DNA of 52,191 nt from an uncultured Spirochaetaceae bacterium (GTDB lineage: Bacteria; Spirochaetota; Spirochaetia; Sphaerochaetales; Sphaerochaetaceae): NCBI GenBank assembly GCA_944389275.1, contig CALXLT010000036.1, forward strand, positions 1-52,191. The letters run 5' to 3'. This document shows, piece after piece, positions 15,769-23,400 of this stretch. Both the position numbers and the translations under genes were made by a program. The stretch's first letter is position 1, and the number at the start of each line of letters is the position of its first letter. Below the pieces are notes generated by a model. The model did no database searches and was not told the DNA's origin. It saw nothing but the letters and a program-made list of their open reading frames with translations.

Positions 15769-17301
15769 TCAGATCCTTCTCGAGGCCCTGTATTCTTTTT
15801 CGGTCATGCCGTTGCGTCCTGAGATCCTTGAAAGGAATGAAAGGCGTCCTTTCCTGTAGCTATTGAAAGCGTCCCTTTCCATCCTCCATGACCAGTTCGA
15901 GCTGCTGACGGTGGATGGATAGTTCATCCTTGCCTCCGACCCGAGCTCCAGCACGTCCTGCATGGGGATGATGACCGTGTCCGCGCTGCTGAGCATTATG
16001 CTTCTTATCATGCTCCAGACAATCTCCTCATCGGGGGAGGAGAGGTATTCGCGGACCATGTGCCTATCGTCATCGCTGAGGCTGCCGTACCAGCCGCGCA
16101 CCGTGTCGTTGTCATGTGTGCCTGTATACGCGACGCAGAGTCTCGGGTAGTTATGCGGCAGGAACTCATTGTATCCATTGATCGTGCCGTCCTCGTTCCG
16201 GGAGAAGCCGCCCTGGGCCAGCTTCATGCCGGGAAAGCCGTTCGAGTCCCTGAGCTTCCTTTCGCTGTCCGTGATCCACCCGAGGTCCTCCACGATCAAG
16301 CTTATAGGGCCAAGCGCCTCGCGCAGGGCTCTGAAGAGCTTACGGCCCGGCGCCTTCCGCCATCTTCCATGCTCCGCGGTCGCCGCCCTGGCATCTATCT
16401 CGTAGTACTCAGAGAATCCCTTGAAATGATCTAGGCGGAGGGCGTCTGCCATATCCAAGGCGCGGCGGATGCGTCTTATCCACCAATCAAAGCCGGTCTC
16501 CTCGTGCCTCTTCCAGTTGTATACAGGGTTTCCCCATAGCTGGCCGGTAGGGCAGAACATGTCAGGCGGCACGCCCGCCACCTTGTCTTTCCTGAAAAGG
16601 GTTGGATCAGCCCACGTGTCCGCGCTGTCCGCCGCCGCGTAGATCGGGACATCGCCAATGAGCTTGATGCCGATGGATGAGGCGTATGAGCGGAGAGCCC
16701 TTATCTGCCTGTCGAAAAGGTACTGCAGTGCCTTGTATATATCAATCTCAGCCTTCCTTTCCTTCCTTATCCTTTCAAGCGCGCCCTCGTCCTTCCTTGC
16801 TATCTCCCTGTCCCATACCGTGCGCCAACGCGCGTCTCCATACATATCGTGGATGGCCATGAAGAGCGCATAGCCGTCAAGCCAGTGCGCTTCCCTTTCC
16901 TTGAAGGCCTCGAATGCCCTTCTCTCGAGCCTTGATGATAGAGCGCGCTCGGCAGCCTTATGCAGAAGAGGGGATTTCCATCTGATGACCTCGCTGTAAT
17001 CCACCCTGCCTGATGGAAGCTCTGGAGGCTCAGCCTCATACCTGTCTATAAGGCCCGCCATATAGAGCATCTCAGGGGAGATGAGCATCTCGTTGCCCGC
17101 GAACACGCTTCTCGGGGAATAAGGGCTGTTGCCGTAGCCGGTGGGGCCAAGCGGGAGCGTCTGCCATAGCTGGAGCCCCGCCTCCCTCAAATCCTCTGCA
17201 AACTGGTACGCGCCGGGGCCGAGATCACCGATGCCATACCTCGATGGAAGCGATGTGATATGCATCAGAATGCCCGCGGATCGCCTAATGCCCTGGTCCA
17301 T
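15769..17301 (-). CDS. malQ: 4-alpha-glucanotransferase (amylomaltase)
   Basis: A 510-residue GH77 enzyme that transfers alpha-1,4-glucan segments between maltodextrins in the cytoplasm. Family landmarks are LPSRYGIGDLG near the N-terminus, WQTLPLGPTGYGNSPYS, LIGDVPIYAAADSAD, LRLDHFKGF (catalytic nucleophile Asp), LIVEDLG (acid/base Glu) and TGTHDNDTV (third Asp). The ATG at 17301 is chosen over an upstream TTG at 17337 because GGGAGG sits immediately before it and the length matches the family. It is monocistronic, convergent with the MFS gene. Confidence 0.9.
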   Translation of the reverse strand: MDQGIRRSAGILMHITSLPSRYGIGDLGPGAYQFAEDLREAGLQLWQTLPLGPTGYGNSPYSPRSVFAGNEMLISPEMLYMAGLIDRYEAEPPELPSGRVDYSEVIRWKSPLLHKAAERALSSRLERRAFEAFKEREAHWLDGYALFMAIHDMYGDARWRTVWDREIARKDEGALERIRKERKAEIDIYKALQYLFDRQIRALRSYASSIGIKLIGDVPIYAAADSADTWADPTLFRKDKVAGVPPDMFCPTGQLWGNPVYNWKRHEETGFDWWIRRIRRALDMADALRLDHFKGFSEYYEIDARAATAEHGRWRKAPGRKLFRALREALGPISLIVEDLGWITDSERKLRDSNGFPGMKLAQGGFSRNEDGTINGYNEFLPHNYPRLCVAYTGTHDNDTVRGWYGSLSDDDRHMVREYLSSPDEEIVWSMIRSIMLSSADTVIIPMQDVLELGSEARMNYPSTVSSSNWSWRMERDAFNSYRKGRLSFLSRISGRNGMTEKEYRASRRI

Positions 17302-17438
17302 AGCCCTCCCATTGACATGGTGAATGATATCAGACAAAACAGAGGGCCGCTAGGATTATTTTCTCCTGCATATTCCACATATCCATGGCTCTGTCCGGAA
17401 AATAATGGAGCTTTGATGGCTTCGTATGGTCTTGTTTG

Positions 17439-17467
17439 ATGACAAATCCACGGCCCTAGTGTAATAT
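17439..17467 (+). promoter_or_regulatory. Promoter of the sodium-pump decarboxylase beta gene
   Basis: ATGACA (17439-17444), a 17-bp spacer and TAATAT (17462-17467). The predicted start near 17474 is after the GTG at 17471 and only about 3 nt before the ATG at 17477, so the message is likely leaderless. Confidence 0.55.
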
Positions 17468-17476
17468 CCTGTGAAT

Positions 17477-18586
17477 ATGGACAGTATTATGGCAATCAAT
17501 TGGAAGGATCTGGTCATGATCCTGGTTGGCATCCTGCTGATCTACCTGGCGATTAAGAAGGATATGGAGCCTACGCTCCTCCTGCCGATGGGATTCGGCG
17601 CTATCCTTGTCAATCTCCCTGGGTCGGTCATCGCAGTGGATCACGGTATCCTTGCCTGGCTTTTCGAGGTAGGTATAGAGACTGCTGAGGTATTCCCTCT
17701 GCTCTTGTTCATCGGAATCGGCGCTATGATTGATTTCGGCCCAGTGCTCTCGAAGCCTTGGCTGATCTTCATCGGGGCAGCTGGTCAGGGAGGTATCTTC
17801 ATCTCCATGATCGTCGCTGCGGCTCTCGGATTCCCGATCCATGATGCGGCTTCGATCGGCATCATCGGAGCGGCTGATGGCCCGACGGCTATCCTTGTCA
17901 GCCAGCAGCTCCAGAGCAATTACATCGCGGCTATCCTTGTCGTAGCGTACTGCTACATGGCGCTGGTGCCTATCATCCAGCCTGTGGTTCTCAAGGTCAC
18001 GACGACGAAGAAGGAGAAGAGGATCAAGATGCACTACACTCCATCCTCTGTCACCAAGGCTACAAGGATCGCGTTCCCGATCGTCGCGACGATCGTCTGC
18101 GGCACGCTCGCCCCGGATTCGGCTGCCCTTGTCGGCATGCTCATGTTCGGTAACCTCCTTCGTGAGTGCGGATGCCTTGACAGCCTCTCGAACGCTGCCC
18201 AGAACATGCTCTCGCCGCTCATCACGCTGATGCTCGGACTTGCTATCGCTCCGCAGATGTCTGGCGAGAAGCTCATCCAGATCGAGACAATCATGATCAT
18301 GGGATTCGGCCTTGTCGCGTTCATCTTCGATACGGCCTGCGGCGTGTTCTTCGTCAAGATCGCGAACCTCTTCCTCAAGGAAGGGAAGAAGATCAACCCG
18401 CTCATCGGTGGAGCTGGAATCTCGGCATTCCCGATGTCATCGCGTGTTGTCCAGAAGGTCGGCATCGAGGCTGACAAGCAGAATCATCTCCTGCCGTTCG
18501 CGCTTGGCGCTAACGTTTCAGGACAGATCGGAAGCGTACTTGCGGGAGGCCTTCTCCTGTCAATGGTCCTTCCGTACGTAGGTTAA
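17477..18586 (+). CDS. oadB: Na+-transporting carboxylic acid decarboxylase, beta subunit
   Basis: A membrane protein of 369 residues (371 if the GTG at 17471 is used) that matches the beta subunit of the oxaloacetate/methylmalonyl-CoA/glutaconyl-CoA decarboxylase sodium pumps. The key ion-path blocks are visible: FIGIGAMIDFGP, AASIGIIGAADGPTAI and the C-terminal GANVSGQIGSVLAGG. This subunit couples decarboxylation of carboxybiotin to Na+ export. The gamma subunit follows 12 nt downstream. Alpha (carboxyltransferase) and biotin carrier genes are not in the window and must be elsewhere. The ATG is preferred because the promoter would start transcription after the GTG. Confidence 0.88.
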   Translation: MDSIMAINWKDLVMILVGILLIYLAIKKDMEPTLLLPMGFGAILVNLPGSVIAVDHGILAWLFEVGIETAEVFPLLLFIGIGAMIDFGPVLSKPWLIFIGAAGQGGIFISMIVAAALGFPIHDAASIGIIGAADGPTAILVSQQLQSNYIAAILVVAYCYMALVPIIQPVVLKVTTTKKEKRIKMHYTPSSVTKATRIAFPIVATIVCGTLAPDSAALVGMLMFGNLLRECGCLDSLSNAAQNMLSPLITLMLGLAIAPQMSGEKLIQIETIMIMGFGLVAFIFDTACGVFFVKIANLFLKEGKKINPLIGGAGISAFPMSSRVVQKVGIEADKQNHLLPFALGANVSGQIGSVLAGGLLLSMVLPYVG

Positions 18587-18598
18587 TGGAGGGGTACG

Positions 18599-18733
18599 AT
18601 GGTAGCAGAAGCAACTTTGGCTGAAGTGATTGCAATCGCTCTTGAGAGCTGGGGGCTCCTGGCTCTTGGAATGGGTATCCTCTTCGTAGCTCTCGTGATA
18701 CTCAACAAGGTCACGAAGAAGAAGGATAAGTAA
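18599..18733 (+). CDS. Na+-pump decarboxylase gamma subunit (OadG-type), 44 residues
   Basis: A very short gene directly behind the beta subunit, with GGAGGGG 5 nt before the ATG. The product has an N-terminal acidic stretch, one membrane helix (about residues 17-35, WGLLALGMGILFVALVIL) and a lysine-rich end (KKKDK). That is the layout of the small OadG/GcdC/MmdD gamma subunits, which stabilise the membrane complex; most are 80-120 residues, so this is a minimal form lacking the usual C-terminal extension. A strong terminator follows. Confidence 0.75.
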   Translation: MVAEATLAEVIAIALESWGLLALGMGILFVALVILNKVTKKKDK

Positions 18734-18746
18734 TCTAGATATCCAG

Positions 18747-18774
18747 GCTCCCCTCCGGGGGAGCTTATTCTTTT
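18747..18774 (+). terminator. Intrinsic terminator after the decarboxylase genes
   Basis: GCTCCCC (18747-18753), a short loop, GGGGAGC (18758-18764), then TTATTCTTTT. The next gene begins only 14 nt after the stem. Confidence 0.75.
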
Positions 18775-18778
18775 CCTT

Positions 18779-19276
18779 ATGGTCAGAACAGCGACAATAG
18801 ACGATCTTGGATCGATAGAGGCCATCTACAGCGGTGCCCGCGCCTTCATGAAAGAGCATGGCAATCCGACGCAGTGGGGCAATGGCTACCCGGAGCGCGG
18901 AATGCTTTGCGAGGATATAGCCTCATCATCGCTCTACATAATCGAGAGGGAAGGGAAGATGGCTGGAGTATTCTATTTCGCGGTGACCGAGGACAGCACT
19001 TATTCCCATATCGAGGGCAGGTGGAGCTCTGAGATGCCTTATGGCGTTGTGCACCGCATCGCAGCATCCGCGGGCTTCCATGGGATTCTCTCGGAGGCCC
19101 TCTCCTTCGCGTTCTCGCGCATTGGCTACGTGAGGATCGACACACATAGGGACAATATCCCGATGCGCACGGCTCTCCAGAAATCCGGTTTTGCGGAATG
19201 CGGCATTATCCATACATATGACGGGACGGAGCGCATCGCGTATGACAAGGCCGCTGAAGATGTATTTTCTGTGTAG
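18779..19276 (+). CDS. GNAT-family N-acetyltransferase
   Basis: A 165-residue acetyltransferase of the GNAT fold. The N-terminal RTATIDDLGSIEAIYSGAR, the conserved WGNGYPERGMLCEDI block and the acetyl-CoA region VVHRIAASAGFHGIL (about 90-104, a variant of the Q/RxxGxG/A loop) fit the small cytoplasmic GNATs common in Firmicutes and spirochaetes. The DTHRDNIPMRTALQKSGF segment near the C-terminus is typical of the family. The acceptor is unknown. It begins right after the terminator of the preceding operon and has no Shine-Dalgarno. Confidence 0.8.
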   Translation: MVRTATIDDLGSIEAIYSGARAFMKEHGNPTQWGNGYPERGMLCEDIASSSLYIIEREGKMAGVFYFAVTEDSTYSHIEGRWSSEMPYGVVHRIAASAGFHGILSEALSFAFSRIGYVRIDTHRDNIPMRTALQKSGFAECGIIHTYDGTERIAYDKAAEDVFSV

Positions 19277-19280
19277 CTGA

Positions 19281-19309
19281 TTGACCATTGCCCCGCATGC
19301 AAATAGAAT
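19281..19309 (+). promoter_or_regulatory. Promoter of the marR-ABC exporter operon
   Basis: TTGACC (19281-19286), a 17-bp spacer and TAGAAT (19304-19309), followed 8 nt later by the ATG at 19318. An inverted repeat, CGTTCG-GATG-CGAACG (19311-19326), encloses that start codon and could be the regulator's own operator. Confidence 0.65.
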
Positions 19310-19317
19310 CCGTTCGG

Positions 19318-19752
19318 ATGCGAACGAAAGAACAGGAATCGATCATAGCGGCTATCGGGGCGCTTGCGCGCGTTGCCAGGCGTTCTTCCGACAGGAGCCT
19401 TGCAGGGCTTGGCATCACAGGCGCGCAGGGATCAGTGCTTACGTATATCTATTTCAATGACGGCGCGTGCCAGAAGGACATCGAGAGGCATTTCATGATG
19501 TCCAGGGCAACGGTCTCCGGCCTTATAGACAGCCTGGAGACGCAGGGCCTTATATCCCGGGCGCTGCCTGAAGGGGATAGGAGGCGACGTGTGCTGGCCC
19601 TTACCGATAAAGGCCTGGCTATGGTCAGCGCCTCGTTCGATCGCATCGGCATGCTGGACAGCCTCCTGCGCTCATCGCTTCCGGATGAAGGCAAGGGCTT
19701 TCTGGATACATGCCGCAGCATTATCGGATCATTGGAGGGGAATCTATGCTGA
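19318..19752 (+). CDS. MarR-family transcriptional regulator
   Basis: A 144-residue winged-helix regulator. The MarR core is clear: LTYIYFNDGACQKDIERHF, the recognition helix region SRATVSGLIDSLETQGLISR and the wing DRRRRVLALTDKG, flanked by dimerisation helices. The ATG at 19318 is chosen because a strong promoter (TTGACC, 17 bp, TAGAAT) ends 8 nt before it; an upstream ATG at 19297 and a TTG at 19288 lie inside that promoter. The gene overlaps the first ABC gene by 7 nt, so it probably represses its own operon and is released by an exporter substrate. Confidence 0.85.
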   Translation: MRTKEQESIIAAIGALARVARRSSDRSLAGLGITGAQGSVLTYIYFNDGACQKDIERHFMMSRATVSGLIDSLETQGLISRALPEGDRRRRVLALTDKGLAMVSASFDRIGMLDSLLRSSLPDEGKGFLDTCRSIIGSLEGNLC

Positions 19753-21473
19753 AGATCCTGCTTTCAAGGGTAAGGGAGTACAAGAAGTACGCGTTCATCA
19801 CTCCGCTCTTCATGATCGGGGAGGTCGCGATGGAGGTGCTCATCCCCACGATGATGGGGCTGATCATCGATGTCGGCGTCGCCGCTTCTGATATGGACTA
19901 CATCATCAGGATGAGCGTGATGCTCGTGCTGGCCGCTGCGCTCTCGCTTTCATTCGGGATGCTTGGGGCCTGGAGCGCGTCGAAGGCCTCATCGGGCTTC
20001 GCCACCAACATCAGGCGTGATGAGTACGCGAAGATAATGGGCTTCTCGTTCGCCGATGTGGACAAGTTCTCGACCCCGTCTCTCATAACGCGCATGACCA
20101 CGGACGTGCAGAACGTGCAGATGGCGTTCCAGATGATGATCCGCATATTCGTCCGCGCCCCTATAATGTTCGTGTTCGCAATCATCATGGTCTACCACAA
20201 CGGCGGCTCTTTATCAGCGGTCTTCGCCGTTGCCATCCCTGTCGTCATGGTCGCTATCTCCCTGATCTTCGGCCGCTCCCATGGCTACTTCACGCGCGCG
20301 TTCAAGGGCTATGATGTGTTCAACAGGGTAGTGCAGGAGAACCTCAACGGCATAAGGACCGTGAAGGCCTATGTCAGGGAGGAAGAGCAACTGGGGAAGT
20401 TCGAGGAGAGCGCTGAGGTCATCAGGAGCAACTTCAAGAAAGGCCAGACGATCATGGCTCTGCTCAATCCAGTGATGATGTCAATAACATTCGCCTGCAT
20501 GATCGCGATCTCATACATCGGCGCGAGGCTTATAAATATCGGGCACATGGAGACCGGAGAGCTCCTGTCCATCTATACGTATACCGGACAGATACTCTCA
20601 TCCCTTGTCATGGTGGGCATGGTCATCGTCATGTTCTCCATATCATGGGCTTCCATGATACGTATCTCCGAAGTCCTTTCCACCGAGCCTTCGATGAGCC
20701 TGAATCCCGATGGCATCAAGGACGTGAAGGATGGCTCCATCGTATTCAGCGATGTCTCGTTTGGCTATGGCAAGGACAGCAAGGTCCTCAGCGACATAAA
20801 CCTGGAGATCAGAAGCGGGGACATGATCGGCATCATCGGCGTCACGGGATCGGGGAAGACATCGCTTGTCTCCCTGATCGCGAGGCTGTATGACGTCCAG
20901 TCCGGCTCGGTAAAGGTCGGAGGCGTCGATGTTCGCGACTATGACCTCGAGGCGCTCCGCAACCAGGTCGCCGTCGTGCTTCAGAAGAACACCCTTTTCT
21001 CCGGAACTGTCGAGGAGAATCTCAGATGGGGCAACGCCGGCGCGACGGAAAGCGAGCTGAGATGGGCTTCCGATGTGGCTTCGGTCACGCCTTTCATCAG
21101 CGCGATGAAGGAAGGCTTCCAGAGCCATGTGGAGCAGGGCGGGACGAACTTCTCCGGAGGCCAGAGGCAGAGGCTCTGCATAGCCCGCGCCCTGCTGAAG
21201 AAGCCGAAGATCCTCATCATGGATGACTCGACATCCGCTGTGGATACAGCTACTGACGCCTCGATAAGAAGGGCGCTCAGGGAGGATGTGAAGGGGCTGA
21301 CGAAGATAATAATCAGCCAGCGCCTCTCTTCGGTGATGGACGCGGATAAGATCGTCATAATGTCAGGCGGCAGGATAGAGGACGTGGGAACCCATGAGGA
21401 GCTTCTTTCCCGCAATGCAGGATACCGTGTCCTTTATGAGACTCAGACAAGAGGGGGTGGACTCGATGCGTAG
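19746..21473 (+). CDS. Heterodimeric ABC exporter, subunit with degenerate ATPase site
   Basis: A 575-residue half-transporter: six membrane helices (about 1-310), then a nucleotide-binding domain with Walker A GVTGSGKTS, signature FSGGQRQR and Walker B ILIMDDSTSAVD. The catalytic glutamate after Walker B is Asp (MDD) and the H-loop histidine is Gln (IISQRLSS), as in TM287, BmrC and other degenerate half-sites. The ATG at 19746 has GGAGGGG upstream and overlaps the MarR gene. The partner follows with an 8-nt overlap. Together they form a multidrug- or lipid-type exporter of the inner membrane. Confidence 0.9.
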   Translation: MLKILLSRVREYKKYAFITPLFMIGEVAMEVLIPTMMGLIIDVGVAASDMDYIIRMSVMLVLAAALSLSFGMLGAWSASKASSGFATNIRRDEYAKIMGFSFADVDKFSTPSLITRMTTDVQNVQMAFQMMIRIFVRAPIMFVFAIIMVYHNGGSLSAVFAVAIPVVMVAISLIFGRSHGYFTRAFKGYDVFNRVVQENLNGIRTVKAYVREEEQLGKFEESAEVIRSNFKKGQTIMALLNPVMMSITFACMIAISYIGARLINIGHMETGELLSIYTYTGQILSSLVMVGMVIVMFSISWASMIRISEVLSTEPSMSLNPDGIKDVKDGSIVFSDVSFGYGKDSKVLSDINLEIRSGDMIGIIGVTGSGKTSLVSLIARLYDVQSGSVKVGGVDVRDYDLEALRNQVAVVLQKNTLFSGTVEENLRWGNAGATESELRWASDVASVTPFISAMKEGFQSHVEQGGTNFSGGQRQRLCIARALLKKPKILIMDDSTSAVDTATDASIRRALREDVKGLTKIIISQRLSSVMDADKIVIMSGGRIEDVGTHEELLSRNAGYRVLYETQTRGGGLDA

Positions 21474-23364
21474 GCCTCAGGGCGGTGCGACCGCCAAGAA
21501 TCCAATAAAGGCGATGAAGAGGGTGCTTTCCCTTGTTTTCGGGGAAAGGAAGGCCGCGTTCGCCTTCATAATCCTCTGCATAATCATCGTGGCTTTCTCC
21601 ACGGTCTATTACTCAAGCTTCCTTGGCACGTTCATCGATGAGTATGTAACGGCGATCATCGGCGTGGAGGATCCTGACTATAGCCCGATCGTGAGGGCTC
21701 TCGCGCAGTTCGCGGCGATCGTCAGCATCTCCGTCATCTTCAGCTATGTGCTGCAGCGCATAATGGTGAAGATAAGCCAGGACACGCTCTATGAGGTGAG
21801 GGTGAAGATGTTCAGGAAGCTTGAGTCCCTTCCCATCTCATACTTTGACCGCAATCCGCATGGCACGATAATGTCGCGTTTCTCAAATGACACCGACACG
21901 CTTAACCAGATGATAAGCAACTCGCTTGTCCATGTCCTGCAGGCTATCATAACGCTCATGATGCTCGTGGCGGCGATGCTGATGAACTCGCTCCTGCTTT
22001 CCTTCGTGGTCGCGGTCTTCGTCCTCATAACCATCAAGGCGACAGGCTCGATCTCCAAGAAGTCCGGCAAGCAGTTTTCCAGGCAGCAGGCGACGCTCGC
22101 GGATGTAAACGGCTACATCGAGGAGATGATGAATGGCCAGCGCGTCATAAAGGTGTTCTGCCATGAGGAGAGGAGCAAGGAGGACTTCGAGGCATTGAAC
22201 ATGAAGCTCTTCGAGTCGATGTCCAAGGCCAACACGCTCGCAAACATCATGGGGCCTGTCACGATGAATCTCGGCAACCTGCAGTATGTCGCCCTTGTCA
22301 TCGTGGGCGCGGTGTTCGTGATGCTCACAGGCGGCGGGCACGCGGGCTACACGATAGGCGCCCTCGCGGCCTTCCTCCAGCTCTCGCGCTCATTCTCGAA
22401 TAACGTGAACCAGATGTCCCAGCAGATGAACACGGTGCTCCTTGCCCTCGCCGGAGCCGAGAGGATATTCGAGCTATTGGATGAGGAGAGCGAGATAGAT
22501 GACGGCTACGTGACCCTTGTCAATGTCGTCGAGAATCCTGATGGATCGCTCACCGAGTCCTCGGAGCATACGAAGCGCTGGGCCTGGAAGCATCCGCATA
22601 AGGATGGAAGCCCAGTGACGTACACGCCGCTCAAGGGTGACATAGTGATGATCGACGTCGACTTCGGCTATGTTCCTGGGAAGACGGTGCTGCATGATAT
22701 CTCGCTATACGCGAAGCCTGGGCAGAAGATAGCGTTCGTAGGCTCTACGGGAGCTGGAAAGACAACCATAACCAATCTTCTCAACCGCTTCTATGACATA
22801 GCCGATGGCAAGATCAGGTTCGATGGCATAAACATCAACAAGATAAGGAAGGCTGATCTCAGGCAGTCCCTCGGCATGATACTGCAGGACACGAACCTCT
22901 TCACGGGAACGATAAGGGAGAACATAAGGTTCGGACGCCTTGACGCGACCGATGAGGAGGTCGAGGCGGCTGCGAAGCTCGCCAACGCCCATGACTTCAT
23001 AATGATGATGCCTGATGGCTACGACACCGTCATAACAAACAACGGCGAGAGCCTCTCGCAGGGACAGCGCCAGCTTCTCTCTATCGCAAGGGCGGCTGTC
23101 GCCGATCCTCCAGTACTGGTGATGGATGAGGCCACATCCTCGATCGATACCCATACCGAGGCCCTTGTACAGGACGGCATGGACAAGCTCATGGAGAACA
23201 GGACCGTGTTCGTCATAGCCCATAGGCTCTCGACCGTCCGCAACTCAAACGCGATCATGGTGCTGGACCATGGGCATATAATCGAGCGTGGCGACCACGA
23301 GCAGCTTCTTGCTCAGAAAGGCGTCTACTACAGGCTCTATACAGGAGCTGTCGAGCTCGACTGA
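21466..23364 (+). CDS. Heterodimeric ABC exporter, catalytic subunit
   Basis: A 632-residue half-transporter with an N-terminal extension, six helices (about 28-330) and a nucleotide-binding domain. Walker A is GSTGAGKTT, Walker B VLVMDEATSSID with the catalytic Glu, and the H-loop FVIAHRLST is intact. The signature is LSQGQ instead of LSGGQ, the expected partner defect: its signature faces the degenerate site of the first subunit, leaving one working and one regulatory ATP site. An insert of about 35 residues before the NBD (around 340-380, TESSEHTKRWAWKHP) is unusual. The ATG at 21466 has GAGGGGG upstream. Confidence 0.9.
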   Translation: MRRPQGGATAKNPIKAMKRVLSLVFGERKAAFAFIILCIIIVAFSTVYYSSFLGTFIDEYVTAIIGVEDPDYSPIVRALAQFAAIVSISVIFSYVLQRIMVKISQDTLYEVRVKMFRKLESLPISYFDRNPHGTIMSRFSNDTDTLNQMISNSLVHVLQAIITLMMLVAAMLMNSLLLSFVVAVFVLITIKATGSISKKSGKQFSRQQATLADVNGYIEEMMNGQRVIKVFCHEERSKEDFEALNMKLFESMSKANTLANIMGPVTMNLGNLQYVALVIVGAVFVMLTGGGHAGYTIGALAAFLQLSRSFSNNVNQMSQQMNTVLLALAGAERIFELLDEESEIDDGYVTLVNVVENPDGSLTESSEHTKRWAWKHPHKDGSPVTYTPLKGDIVMIDVDFGYVPGKTVLHDISLYAKPGQKIAFVGSTGAGKTTITNLLNRFYDIADGKIRFDGININKIRKADLRQSLGMILQDTNLFTGTIRENIRFGRLDATDEEVEAAAKLANAHDFIMMMPDGYDTVITNNGESLSQGQRQLLSIARAAVADPPVLVMDEATSSIDTHTEALVQDGMDKLMENRTVFVIAHRLSTVRNSNAIMVLDHGHIIERGDHEQLLAQKGVYYRLYTGAVELD

Positions 23365-23368
23365 TGGA

Positions 23369-23400
23369 AAAGCTCCCCAGCCGGGGAGCTTTCCTCATTT
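23369..23400. terminator. Bidirectional terminator between ABC exporter and sulfatase genes
   Basis: AAAGCTCCCC (23369-23378), loop AGCC, GGGGAGCTTT (23383-23392). The A and T ends let it serve both convergent operons. Confidence 0.75.

Noticed and set aside
17340..17470. 18-codon minus-strand frame ahead of malQ as a leader peptide
   Set aside because: It has no run of regulatory codons and no attenuator hairpin next to it.
17471..17476. GTG start two codons before the oadB ATG
   Set aside because: The promoter at 17439-17467 would begin transcription after this GTG, so the ATG at 17477 is more likely.
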